34,207 nucleotides of DNA, taken from IMG/VR virus record IMGVR_UViG_3300047552_001322, positions 1-34,207 of that record; one strand, written 5' to 3'. Positions 7,630-14,731 of this stretch are shown piece after piece. Source of the stretch: a virus. Numbering within the stretch: the first letter of the stretch is position 1; each line of letters opens with the position of its first letter. Both the position numbers and the translations under genes were made by a program. The notes beneath the pieces are model-generated. The model did not search any database. It had not been told where the DNA came from and was given only the letters and a program-made list of their open reading frames with translations.

Positions 7630-8209
7630 ATACGCCGACTGTACGGCAGATACCTCGACCACTGCGCAGTATGCTAACTTTCTGCAGCTGGTTGAATCGC
7701 GTCTTAATCGGGCCACTTTTACGCGTGAGCAAGAGGGTGAATCATACACTACTCTTGTCGGCTCAACTTATACGTATGCTCTACCAACTGATTTTGGTAG
7801 ACTGCGAAATATTGGCGTTAAAGTTGACCTCAATACTTCTTCCAATGTGGCGACTTTTGTTCCTCCTGAGTTTTACGATTCTTATGTGGCTTCTGGTGGC
7901 GAAGTTACCGTATACACCACATTTGGCAACAATGTTAAAATTTGGCCTGTTGTAGATGGTCACTTGCTGGAAATCCTCTACTACAAAAAGATACCACCGC
8001 TGACGGCTATTGCTTCTACCAATTGGGTTTCGCTCAACCACCCGGACCTGTACTTATACGGCCTCTTGGTTGAAATCTGCTCTTTCAGGAAAGATTGGGA
8101 AACTAGCAAACTTTGGGAAGAAAGGTTCATTAGCACGATTGGATTACTCGCTGACCAGAACGAAAGAACTAAATGGTCTGGTCCTTTATTCACAACCATT
8201 GCAGCATAG
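7595..8209 (+). CDS. Head-to-tail adaptor-like protein
   Basis: The 204-aa product starts at ATG 7595 (MNYSELQSTAFEYAD). An upstream in-frame TTG at 7571 is less likely. The pattern is a helical N-terminus (FLQLVESRLNRAT), a beta region with a YTYALPTDFGRLRNI motif, a strand pair around VKIWPVVDGHLLEILYYKK, and C-terminal helices (NHPDLYLYGLLVEICSFRKD, then LWEERFISTIGLL). This helix-beta-helix arrangement with 'LP-DF-R-R' and 'YY-KIPPL' is typical of adaptor (P22 gp4/T7 gp11-like) proteins that dock the tail on the portal. Family call from pattern only. Confidence 0.7.
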   Translation: MNYSELQSTAFEYADCTADTSTTAQYANFLQLVESRLNRATFTREQEGESYTTLVGSTYTYALPTDFGRLRNIGVKVDLNTSSNVATFVPPEFYDSYVASGGEVTVYTTFGNNVKIWPVVDGHLLEILYYKKIPPLTAIASTNWVSLNHPDLYLYGLLVEICSFRKDWETSKLWEERFISTIGLLADQNERTKWSGPLFTTIAA

Positions 8210-8218
8210 GTAAGCACC

Positions 8219-8632
8219 ATGGCTTCTGGAATGTCGACGTATCTTAAGCACGCGTTGCTCAATCACACTTTCCGTACTACCAAGTACACCGCACCGAGTA
8301 TCATTTACGCGGCGTTGTTTACTGATACGCCGGATGCTGATAATGCCAACAAAACCGAAGTGTCTACTAGCGGAACTGGTTATGCCCGAGTATCCGTGTC
8401 AGTGGCCGACTCCAGTTTCGATGCTCCGTCTGCCGGTGCAACGCAGAATACGGCTGCCATTACTTTTGGTACACCCACGGGGTCTTGGGGTACAGTAAAC
8501 GGCATGGGGTTTTATGATGCGTCTTCCGGTGGCAATCTTCTTTGGTTTGGTGATCTGACCACCCCAAAAGCAGTAACGACAGGGGATGGTGCTCCGAGCT
8601 TTGTGAACGGGGATCTTGACATCGCATTCTAA
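8219..8632 (+). CDS. Small tail/virion protein, Gp80-like
   Basis: A 137-aa protein with ATG 8219 after AGGTAAG. The N-terminal helix (STYLKHALLNHTFRTTKY) and the following block IYAALFTDTPDADNANKTEV, then GTGYARVSVSV and GSWGTVNGMGFYDASSGG, form a pattern known from a family of small phage proteins with 'LYVALHTADP---E--GG-YAR' (Gp80-like putative tail fibre/virion proteins). It is beta-rich with no signal or membrane segment. The stop TAA overlaps the next ATG (TAATG), linking it to the repeat-bearing fibre-like gene. Confidence 0.65.
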   Translation: MASGMSTYLKHALLNHTFRTTKYTAPSIIYAALFTDTPDADNANKTEVSTSGTGYARVSVSVADSSFDAPSAGATQNTAAITFGTPTGSWGTVNGMGFYDASSGGNLLWFGDLTTPKAVTTGDGAPSFVNGDLDIAF

Positions 8633-9546
8633 TGACTACTTCCACCAAAATTACTGGAACCGGTGCCAATCTAACTGGCATAGGCAGTAATGCTTGGACT
8701 TTGCCTAACAGAATACAAGCAGACGACGGCACAGCCAGCAATGCCGTTTGTCCTTCAAATTATTTAAAAGCAACAAATTTTGGCTTTGCCATACCCAGCA
8801 ATGCAACGGTTGAAGGTATTGTAGTAAATGTTGACCGGTCTAGTTCGCAGGTCAACACAGTAACTGAGACTGAGGTTAAACTACTTAAGGCCGGAACTAT
8901 TGTTGGCAACAATGCGGCCACATCTAACTACTGGCCGACATCTTTAACAGTTGCGTCGTATGGATCTTCATCTGGATTGTGGGGCACCACCTGGAGCTAT
9001 TCAGACATTAATGACACTAATTTTGGTGTCGTGCTTGCCACTGTATCTTCACCTACTGGCAAGACAGCTTATGTCGATTATGTGTCGATAACTGTTTATT
9101 ATAGTGTCTTGGTGTACCTGGCCAGTAGCATCACGCAAACACCGGGGGTAACACCGGCACTGACACGTGAGCGCAGGTTTGCCACAAGTATTGTTCAAGT
9201 ACCGTCTGTCAGTGTCAATCTGAGCGCGTATGCTAACTTTGTTGCGGCAATAAGTCAAGCAGCCAGTATAGTATCAAAGTTAAAAGTTACACAAAACTTT
9301 CAGGCAGAGATAAGTCAAGCAGCTTCTGTGTCCCCGACTATGCTGATACGGGTACGCATTGCTGCAGCTATCTCGCAATCTGCAACAGTAAGTTCTGTTC
9401 TTCGTGTCGGTATAAGGATAAAATCAGCGCTAAGCCAAGTGACGTCGATAATCGCTAGACTGCTAATCTCGTGGAGCCAAGTGCAACCACACAGTGCTAC
9501 GTGGACAAACAAATCGTCATCAAATAACTCGTGGACAAACAAATGA
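8632..9546 (+). CDS. Tail-fibre-like protein with 20-residue repeats
   Basis: A 304-aa protein with two halves. Residues 1-160 form a beta-sandwich (NAWTLPNRIQADDGT, then YVDYVSITVYY). Residues about 163-280 are six consecutive 20-residue repeats (60 bp in the DNA, 9118-9471) with the core 'F-A-ISQ-ASV---L-V', for example FVAAISQAASIVSKLKV and FQAEISQAASVSPTMLI. The end holds a second small repeat: TWTNK and SWTNK, each within a 15-bp DNA repeat 30 bp apart. The regular period suggests a beta-solenoid or fibrous shaft. The start overlaps the previous stop (TAATG). Confidence 0.65.
   Translation: MTTSTKITGTGANLTGIGSNAWTLPNRIQADDGTASNAVCPSNYLKATNFGFAIPSNATVEGIVVNVDRSSSQVNTVTETEVKLLKAGTIVGNNAATSNYWPTSLTVASYGSSSGLWGTTWSYSDINDTNFGVVLATVSSPTGKTAYVDYVSITVYYSVLVYLASSITQTPGVTPALTRERRFATSIVQVPSVSVNLSAYANFVAAISQAASIVSKLKVTQNFQAEISQAASVSPTMLIRVRIAAAISQSATVSSVLRVGIRIKSALSQVTSIIARLLISWSQVQPHSATWTNKSSSNNSWTNK
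9118..9471 (+). repeat. Six 60-bp coding repeats
   Basis: The 3' half of the 304-aa fibre-like gene is a tandem array with an exact 60-bp period. Units share the core TAAGTCAAGCAG or close variants (for example at 9251 and 9311), encoding 'ISQA'. Units are diverged in sequence but not in length. Confidence 0.75.
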
Positions 9547-9875
9547 ACTTTACCGTAGACTTCATAATTACGTTTATTGAAAAGCTTATCGCTTTGATTG
9601 TTAAGTTCAGGTCTATGCGCGGAGAGGGCACTGTTACTGGAGTAGGCGACACACTGACCCGCGTGATTGAAATTGTCAAGAGGCAAGACGCCAGGACAGA
9701 TCTCGCGGGCAAGTCTAAAGATGAGGCCAACCACATCAAACGCCAAGATGCAATCACGGCGATGCGACTTTCCGGCATCAACCTAAAAGAAGGCGATTTA
9801 CGGCGTATGGTTGAGGATGCCCTCTTGGTTCGTACTTTGATAGACGAGAAAGAAGATGATTTCAATCAAGCTTGA
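9543..9875 (+). CDS. Hypothetical protein with hydrophobic N-terminal helix
   Basis: ATG 9543 overlaps the previous stop (ATGA) and gives 110 aa. The first 22 residues form a strongly hydrophobic or amphipathic helix (FTVDFIITFIEKLIALIVKF). The rest is charged and helical (RVIEIVKRQDARTDLAGKS, then DLRRMVEDALLVRTLIDEKEDD). It could be membrane-anchored with a cytoplasmic helical tail. No family is recognised. It overlaps the following gene by 20 bp, showing tight packing. Confidence 0.5.
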   Translation: MNFTVDFIITFIEKLIALIVKFRSMRGEGTVTGVGDTLTRVIEIVKRQDARTDLAGKSKDEANHIKRQDAITAMRLSGINLKEGDLRRMVEDALLVRTLIDEKEDDFNQA

Positions 9876-10107
9876 AAAAGGCGATGACATCGCGTTACGG
9901 GCCAAACTTCCGGAGCTAGAGATTCAAGCCAGGAGTGCTGGTATCACTCTCAGTAAAGATGGAAAGTTTGCTGGTAAAGGTTTAGAAGGAAAGTTTTTTA
10001 TTAAACCAGACTATGTTGAAGTGATTGTCGATAAGAAGCCATGGGGTGTGTTTGATTGGATGATCAAAGACAAACTCGAATCACTTATTGCAGATGTTTT
10101 GGTGTAG
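9856..10107 (+). CDS. Hypothetical protein (83 aa)
   Basis: ATG 9856 follows GAGAAAGAAG and gives an 83-aa soluble, charged protein. A helix with LEKGDDIALRAKLPELEIQA is followed by a small beta unit (GKGLEGKFFIKPDYVEVIVD) and a C-terminal amphipathic helix (DWMIKDKLESLIADVL). The layout resembles a tiny alpha-beta-alpha fold. There are no known motifs. It lies between the fibre-like genes and the nozzle-like gene; a tail assembly role is possible but not shown. Confidence 0.5.
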   Translation: MISIKLEKGDDIALRAKLPELEIQARSAGITLSKDGKFAGKGLEGKFFIKPDYVEVIVDKKPWGVFDWMIKDKLESLIADVLV

Positions 10108-10117
10108 TGATCAAGCC

Positions 10118-10288
10118 ATGTTGATGCTCAGCCTAGTAATGCTACTGAGCAGCGGCTGCTGTGTTAAGTGTCGGTCTGCAAATCGGTTGCTGTATGATTA
10201 CGACTCCAAATCATTCAGTTATCAGCAGGTCGGCACTTACCTTGGCATAGATTGTGACTATAGCGTAACGCCATGTATCAAACAGTAA
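10118..10288 (+). CDS. Putative small lipoprotein
   Basis: A 56-aa frame from ATG 10118 (ATG 10094 is an alternative) starts MLMLSLVMLLSSGCC, a short signal peptide ending in a relaxed lipobox (SSGC). The mature part is short, Cys-containing and polar (KCRSANRLLYDYDSKS, then DCDYSVTPCIKQ). If processed it would be a lipid-anchored outer-membrane or inner-membrane peptide of about 32 residues. It fills the gap between two genes and overlaps the nozzle-like gene by 16 bp. Lysis (outer spanin) or superinfection exclusion are possibilities. Start choice and RBS are weak. Confidence 0.45.
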   Translation: MLMLSLVMLLSSGCCVKCRSANRLLYDYDSKSFSYQQVGTYLGIDCDYSVTPCIKQ

Positions 10289-11814
10289 CTGTTGAAAAGT
10301 TCAGTTCAGGCGGTCTGAATACAGACGTTCCACAGTGGGGTCTTGACCAGAGCTTTATAACGAACGGCGTCAACTTCAGGATCAAAGACAATAAAATACT
10401 TTCGACTTACGGTTATGCCGTAGTGTCATCAAACACGTATGGTACAGAAGCAGGTGGTGGTACGATACCTTCCGGTGATACGGCGAATTACCCGCAGTTT
10501 TTCACCGGTCACACTAATGGAATTCTGTCGATAACTATAAATGGAGCAGTTGCACTTAGCTACTCTGCGGGCGGTCTGGCCTATGATGGGTGGACCTTTG
10601 CTCGCCTTGGCCCCATCTTGATAGCCAATCACGTTTCATATGGTGCACTGTATAAGTTAAACGGGGCTAGTTCCTGGACCCGGTTACCCTTTAAAACAGC
10701 GGCGAATTGGGGAACAAATGGTAAGTACGGATTGTGCATACGATCCCACAAAACTTATTTGTTCATGCTTGGCTTATATGAATCGAGCACGTACCTATAT
10801 GATTCCTTCAGGTGGTCGCATCCCGCAGATGCTAATGCTATTCCTGCTTCTTGGGATGAAACTGACACTGCATTTGTTGCTGGTAAAGCGGCTCTTGGTG
10901 CCAAGAGTAAACAAATAATCGATGGCTACAGTCTGAAAGAGCAGTTCATCATCTATTCTCAAGAGTCAATCAATGTGCTCTGGGAATCTGGTGATATGAA
11001 CATTTGGAACCGTAGTGAAATTACCAGTTCCACTGGTTTGCTGCGACGTGAGTGTATTGCTGAATTAAATGGTGTACACTTCTTGCTGTGCGTCGATGAC
11101 ATCACTATTTGCGACGGCACTGGGCTACAATCGATCGCCACAGGAATGATTCAGCGCCATATGGCGGCAAACATCGATGCGACCAAGTTTGCTGGTTACG
11201 CTTTTGTTGTGGCTAATACGCAAGAACGCGAAGTGTGGTTCTGCGTACCAAGCACCAGTGCGCCTTATTCTGGTTGTGATTTGGCGTACGTATACAACAT
11301 TGATGGCAGTTCGTGGGCAGTTCGTGATATAAAGGGGACTTCCAATGTGGTTATGCGCTCCGCTGCTTGGGGTTACTGTCCTGATACTAATAGTATATAT
11401 GACCGTTCGATCATTGCAATAAGCAACACCGGCAAAGCGTTTAACCTCGATCCAGTGCCGCCTGTCAATGCTTATAATCACGAGTATGCTGGTGCCATCA
11501 CCGTTGCCAATAAAGACGCTACGATTGAACGGCAAAACTTAAAGTTATCAGACCTCGACCAGGAAATAATGCTGGTATCAGTGCGCCCAATGCTTAAAGG
11601 TAAAGGACAAGTCCAGGTCTATATCGGGTCGCACAAATATGCTGGCGCAAACGTCGTATGGAAGACACCGGTCACGTTTGACATCCGTGACGACGATCGC
11701 ATACCGATCCGGTGCTCGGGCAAATTGTTTGCTTGGAAGATTGTCGGTTTGAGCGGCGCTATTTTTGAATTGAGTGGCATTGAGTTCGAGATAACTCCTG
11801 CTGGTACCCGGTAA
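10273..11814 (+). CDS. Tail nozzle/stopper-like protein
   Basis: A 513-aa protein starting at ATG 10273. The opening EKFSSGGLNTDVPQWGLDQS, then NGVNFRIKDNKILSTYGY is the signature start of podovirus tail tubular B/nozzle-like proteins ('F-GGLN-D--P-------N--N-RF-DG'). The rest is repetitive beta structure with propeller-like strands: SSWTRLPFKTAANWG, YSQESINVLWESGDMNIWN, VYNIDGSSWAVRDIKG. The protein would form the tube below the adaptor through which DNA leaves. The next gene begins within its stop codon (TAATG). Confidence is good for the structural class and moderate for the exact position in the tail. Confidence 0.7.
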   Translation: MYQTVTVEKFSSGGLNTDVPQWGLDQSFITNGVNFRIKDNKILSTYGYAVVSSNTYGTEAGGGTIPSGDTANYPQFFTGHTNGILSITINGAVALSYSAGGLAYDGWTFARLGPILIANHVSYGALYKLNGASSWTRLPFKTAANWGTNGKYGLCIRSHKTYLFMLGLYESSTYLYDSFRWSHPADANAIPASWDETDTAFVAGKAALGAKSKQIIDGYSLKEQFIIYSQESINVLWESGDMNIWNRSEITSSTGLLRRECIAELNGVHFLLCVDDITICDGTGLQSIATGMIQRHMAANIDATKFAGYAFVVANTQEREVWFCVPSTSAPYSGCDLAYVYNIDGSSWAVRDIKGTSNVVMRSAAWGYCPDTNSIYDRSIIAISNTGKAFNLDPVPPVNAYNHEYAGAITVANKDATIERQNLKLSDLDQEIMLVSVRPMLKGKGQVQVYIGSHKYAGANVVWKTPVTFDIRDDDRIPIRCSGKLFAWKIVGLSGAIFELSGIEFEITPAGTR

Positions 11815-12764
11815 TGGCTTTTATACAACCTCCATCCACATTCAATGCCGGGTCAAGGCTGTATTTTAAGCGGCTATACAACTCTATCATTGAAGAGGTA
11901 AACAAGGCGACATCGCTGCCTGTCGTCAACAAAGCGCCAATCAACCCTAAGCAAGGAGCGTACTACTTTCAGAATGCCATTGCTGGCGATCCGGTTATTA
12001 CCAAGCCGGGGACTTATGTCTGGAATGGTAGCAGCTGGATTGGCAATGTAGACGAGCAGCAATGGAGCAATAATCGTATTGCTAGCGTTGCTGTTGACAA
12101 GCTTTTGGCAGGAACTATTGGTGCCCAAGAGATAATCCTAGCTGACAGTGCGCAGTCAATAATTCGTTCTTCGAATTACGTTGCAGGATCTTCTGGCTGG
12201 GCTATTAAGGGCAATGGTGTAGCAGAATTCCAGGATGTTACGGTACGCGGCACATTAAATGCCGACGACATCTTGTATGGCACCTTGGCTGAGGGTAGGA
12301 TAGGTGACAACACTATTGGTGCGGGTCCAGTTAAAACCGGGGCTGTTCACCGTGCTTACGGTGGTGTGAGCGGGCCAAACAACATAAACTATGATCCTGC
12401 CCAATTAGGCAACCCAAGTAATCCTGTATACGTAACACTGCCAGTAACTGCCAATAGCAGTAGGACTGCTGTTTTATTGATTTCATCGCTGATCCCGCAA
12501 GAAACAGGATCACAAGATGGCTTTATTGTTACGGGCGTCGGTAAAGGTGCGCTCAATCAGGCAAACCTTTTGTACAAAGGAAGAGGTGTAGCACGTTATA
12601 CTGTTGGCAATAACGCGACGATGACACTTTCTTATTACGATACAAGCCCAGGTACTGCTGCTGTTACATATTGGTGGTCGTTTCACCATAACATGAAACC
12701 TGCTGGTTCTGGTAGTGGCTTGGTTTGCGTGTGGTCGTTATCGCTGCTTGAGATATCCAAATGA
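11814..12764 (+). CDS. Tail fibre/tip protein
   Basis: A 316-aa protein from ATG 11814. The N-terminal part includes PINPKQGAYYFQNAIAGDP and WNGSSWIG. The central block SGWAIKGNGVAEFQDVTVRG, then TLNADDILYGTLAEGRIGDN is the classic segment of phage tip/fibre proteins (seen after the receptor-binding J-type domains: 'GW-I--NG-AEF-NV-VRG'). The C-terminal about 130 residues form a beta domain (YVTLPVTANSSRTAVLLIS, then VTYWWSFHHNMKPAG), probably the host-contact part. It ends in an ATGA overlap with the next gene. Confidence 0.7.
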   Translation: MAFIQPPSTFNAGSRLYFKRLYNSIIEEVNKATSLPVVNKAPINPKQGAYYFQNAIAGDPVITKPGTYVWNGSSWIGNVDEQQWSNNRIASVAVDKLLAGTIGAQEIILADSAQSIIRSSNYVAGSSGWAIKGNGVAEFQDVTVRGTLNADDILYGTLAEGRIGDNTIGAGPVKTGAVHRAYGGVSGPNNINYDPAQLGNPSNPVYVTLPVTANSSRTAVLLISSLIPQETGSQDGFIVTGVGKGALNQANLLYKGRGVARYTVGNNATMTLSYYDTSPGTAAVTYWWSFHHNMKPAGSGSGLVCVWSLSLLEISK

Positions 12765-13177
12765 ACAAAACATACACTAGATGGTCGACGCGCACTGGCA
12801 AAATTGTTGACGTTGTTAACATCCCGGATCAGTCAGATGCGTATGATTTATACCACACTTCTTTGTATGAAGGAGTGGTAGACGGCACTGATTACTACAT
12901 GGTCGAGGGCGTCCCAACACTTCGTCCTGACATGCACCTGTCTATAAGCAGGACAACCCTATCTGTCGCCAATGAAGAATTTACAGCTATCGCTGGCATA
13001 CCTGTTGGTTCTGAACTTACTGTGAGTCATCCCGACCTTGGCTCTATCATGCAGGTGATAACCGCAACTAGCTACATTTACAAGCCGCAAGTACCAGGAG
13101 TGTTTACGTTCACTGTATCTTGCTTCCCATATAAGGATGTTACCTTCGACGTGACTGCATACTCGTTAGAGTTATGA
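12761..13177 (+). CDS. Putative tail fibre assembly/accessory protein
   Basis: A 138-aa protein from ATG 12761 (ATGA overlap). The N-terminal half TGKIVDVVNIPDQSD, then YEGVVDGTDYYMVEGVP and TLRPDM follows the layout of short phage proteins encoded after fibre genes ('G-I------D-----HYV-DG---PRP'). The C-terminal half is a small Ig-like beta domain (PVGSELTVSHPDLGS, then GVFTFTVSCFPYKDVTFDV). It may be a fibre subunit or chaperone. No direct proof. Confidence 0.55.
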   Translation: MNKTYTRWSTRTGKIVDVVNIPDQSDAYDLYHTSLYEGVVDGTDYYMVEGVPTLRPDMHLSISRTTLSVANEEFTAIAGIPVGSELTVSHPDLGSIMQVITATSYIYKPQVPGVFTFTVSCFPYKDVTFDVTAYSLEL

Positions 13178-13581
13178 ACATAATCGTTGTGCCTGCTGAC
13201 CAAATTGAGTTTCACTGGCCTGAGATTGCCAAGCTGTTACAGCCGGTAATTGAAGTCTCTTTTGGTGAGGTCACTTTGGAAGGCATTTACAACAGATTGA
13301 TGGATGGCCAGGAAATACTTATTGGCGTGTTCGACAGCACCAAATTAGTGTGTGCATGCGTCCTTGGCATAACACAGTTCGAGACGGGCAAACGAGTATT
13401 GCAGATGCCTTACGTCGGTGGTAACGGCATGGAAGAATGGTTAGTTGATGGTTTTGACTTGATTAAGCAGATAGCAGTAAGTACAGGTTGTTCACACATC
13501 CGGGGGTGTGGGCGTGAGGGCTGGGGACGCGTTTTACCTGATCTAAAACGCATACGTAGTATTTATGAATGTGAGGTGTAA
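13174..13581 (+). CDS. GNAT-like phage protein
   Basis: A 135-aa protein from ATG 13174 (ATGA overlap). The pattern is that of the small GNAT-fold-like proteins encoded before internal virion proteins in podoviruses: an N-terminal DQIEFHWPEIAKLLQPVIE, a helix ending IYNRLMDGQEILIGVFD, strands VCACVLGITQ and KRVLQMPYVGG, a helix EEWLVDGFDLIKQIAVSTGC, and the RGCGREGWGRVLPDL end. Acetyl-CoA-binding residues are not obvious, so enzymatic activity is uncertain. Its conserved place suggests a role in virion assembly. Confidence 0.65.
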   Translation: MNIIVVPADQIEFHWPEIAKLLQPVIEVSFGEVTLEGIYNRLMDGQEILIGVFDSTKLVCACVLGITQFETGKRVLQMPYVGGNGMEEWLVDGFDLIKQIAVSTGCSHIRGCGREGWGRVLPDLKRIRSIYECEV

Positions 13582-13582
13582 T

Positions 13583-14254
13583 ATGAGCATGTATGGTGGA
13601 TCTGGTGGAATGTTTGGCGGAATGGGCGGCGCGATGCCGGGTTCATTTCGTGGCGGCACGGCAGGTGGTAGAGCAGTAAATAGCCCCACTAATCAAATGT
13701 CTTTTGCTTCAAACGGATACAGCCCGCAAGGGGCAAGCAACGCAATGTACATGGGGCCACAATCCGATACAGGATTCAACGGTGTTCCTTGGCAAAACGC
13801 ATTGTCTTCTATGCTGCAGGGCGGCGGTAATATGCAGACAATGCCTTGGGGCGGAGGCGGTCAGCAAGGTGGCAGTACGGCCATAAACCAGATCAATCCG
13901 ATGGTTGCGCTGCGCAACAGTGTAAACCAGAACAATCCTGGTTTGGTTAACAACCAAGCACGAAATCACACAAGCAATTTAATGCAAGAGTATGCTCCTG
14001 GTCAATCATTGAGTGGGGATCAAGTCTCTGCGCTGCAAAACTACATTTCTAACACTGCCGGTGCTGGCGGCTTTGGGGGCGCTTTGTTAAATAACTTGCA
14101 GAGTCAGGTACAGCAAAACCACCAAAATTGGAGTGATCAGCGGATAAACAAACGTGCCAATAAACTGTTCAATCAGTACGGTGCTGGTAATACTTTGAAT
14201 CCGGATCAAGTGAGTGCGCTGCAAAACTTTATTGGAAAAAGTTTTGCGCTGTAA
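13583..14254 (+). CDS. Glycine/asparagine-rich internal virion protein
   Basis: A 223-aa protein from ATG 13583 after GAGGTG; an earlier in-frame ATG at 13565 lies inside the previous gene. The N-terminal about 100 residues are low-complexity Gly/Met/Ser/Gln (SMYGGSGGMFGGMGGAMPG). The C-terminal part holds two related units ending DQVSALQNYI (about residues 140-160) and DQVSALQNFI (near the C-terminus), each preceded by a helix with basic and Asn residues (NLMQEYAPGQSLSG; KLFNQYGAGNTLNP). Gly-rich disorder plus duplicated helical units fits a DNA-ejection or internal core protein. No catalytic motif. Confidence 0.55.
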   Translation: MSMYGGSGGMFGGMGGAMPGSFRGGTAGGRAVNSPTNQMSFASNGYSPQGASNAMYMGPQSDTGFNGVPWQNALSSMLQGGGNMQTMPWGGGGQQGGSTAINQINPMVALRNSVNQNNPGLVNNQARNHTSNLMQEYAPGQSLSGDQVSALQNYISNTAGAGGFGGALLNNLQSQVQQNHQNWSDQRINKRANKLFNQYGAGNTLNPDQVSALQNFIGKSFAL

Positions 14255-14269
14255 TAGGAGGTAACTGAA

Positions 14270-14719
14270 ATGAGCGGTTATGGCGGAATGTCGACTTCCG
14301 GAAGCAAAAGTGGTAGCATGACCCAGGGCGGGTTTGATTCTAGCACTCAAATTGCACCGGAGCAAATAGCGTATCTGAAAGAAATGTGGACGCAAGCGTT
14401 GCAGATGCTCGGTGACGCTCGAGCGGGCAGTCAATTTTGGAACAAGTACGCTTCGGAAAATGCACAGAACGTATTTACTGAGGCACAGCCTTATTGGCGT
14501 GAGCAGATGCAAGGCGGTGCGTTCAAAGATTTTGATGTTGGCCGAATGACAGATACCATTTATGGTAATATGGATCAGCAAGGCCAGAACGTTCAAGACT
14601 TTGAACAGATGCAAAATCGGCAGCGCGGCAATTTGTACTCAGCCACTAAGAAAAGTGGCAATAAGTTGTCTAAGTTGACTAGCAAGCGCATCAAGCGTGT
14701 CAGCAAAAATCCGTATTGA
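14270..14719 (+). CDS. Internal virion protein, basic C-terminus
   Basis: A 149-aa protein with a strong ribosome site (TAGGAGGT, nine bases before ATG 14270). A Ser/Gly-rich start (MSGYGGMSTSGSKSGSM) is followed by a helical region (IAYLKEMWTQALQMLGDA, then FWNKYASENAQNVF) and a very basic tail (KKSGNKLSKLTSKRIKRV). The helical part and the basic tail could bind DNA or membrane during ejection. It is placed between two similar Gly/Gln-rich genes. Family not recognised. Confidence 0.55.
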   Translation: MSGYGGMSTSGSKSGSMTQGGFDSSTQIAPEQIAYLKEMWTQALQMLGDARAGSQFWNKYASENAQNVFTEAQPYWREQMQGGAFKDFDVGRMTDTIYGNMDQQGQNVQDFEQMQNRQRGNLYSATKKSGNKLSKLTSKRIKRVSKNPY

Positions 14720-14731
14720 TAGGCACCAATC

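Noticed and set aside
9118-9471. Regular 60-bp repeats as a CRISPR array
   Set aside because: The repeats are diverged, contiguous and fully coding with a protein-level 20-residue period; no spacers.
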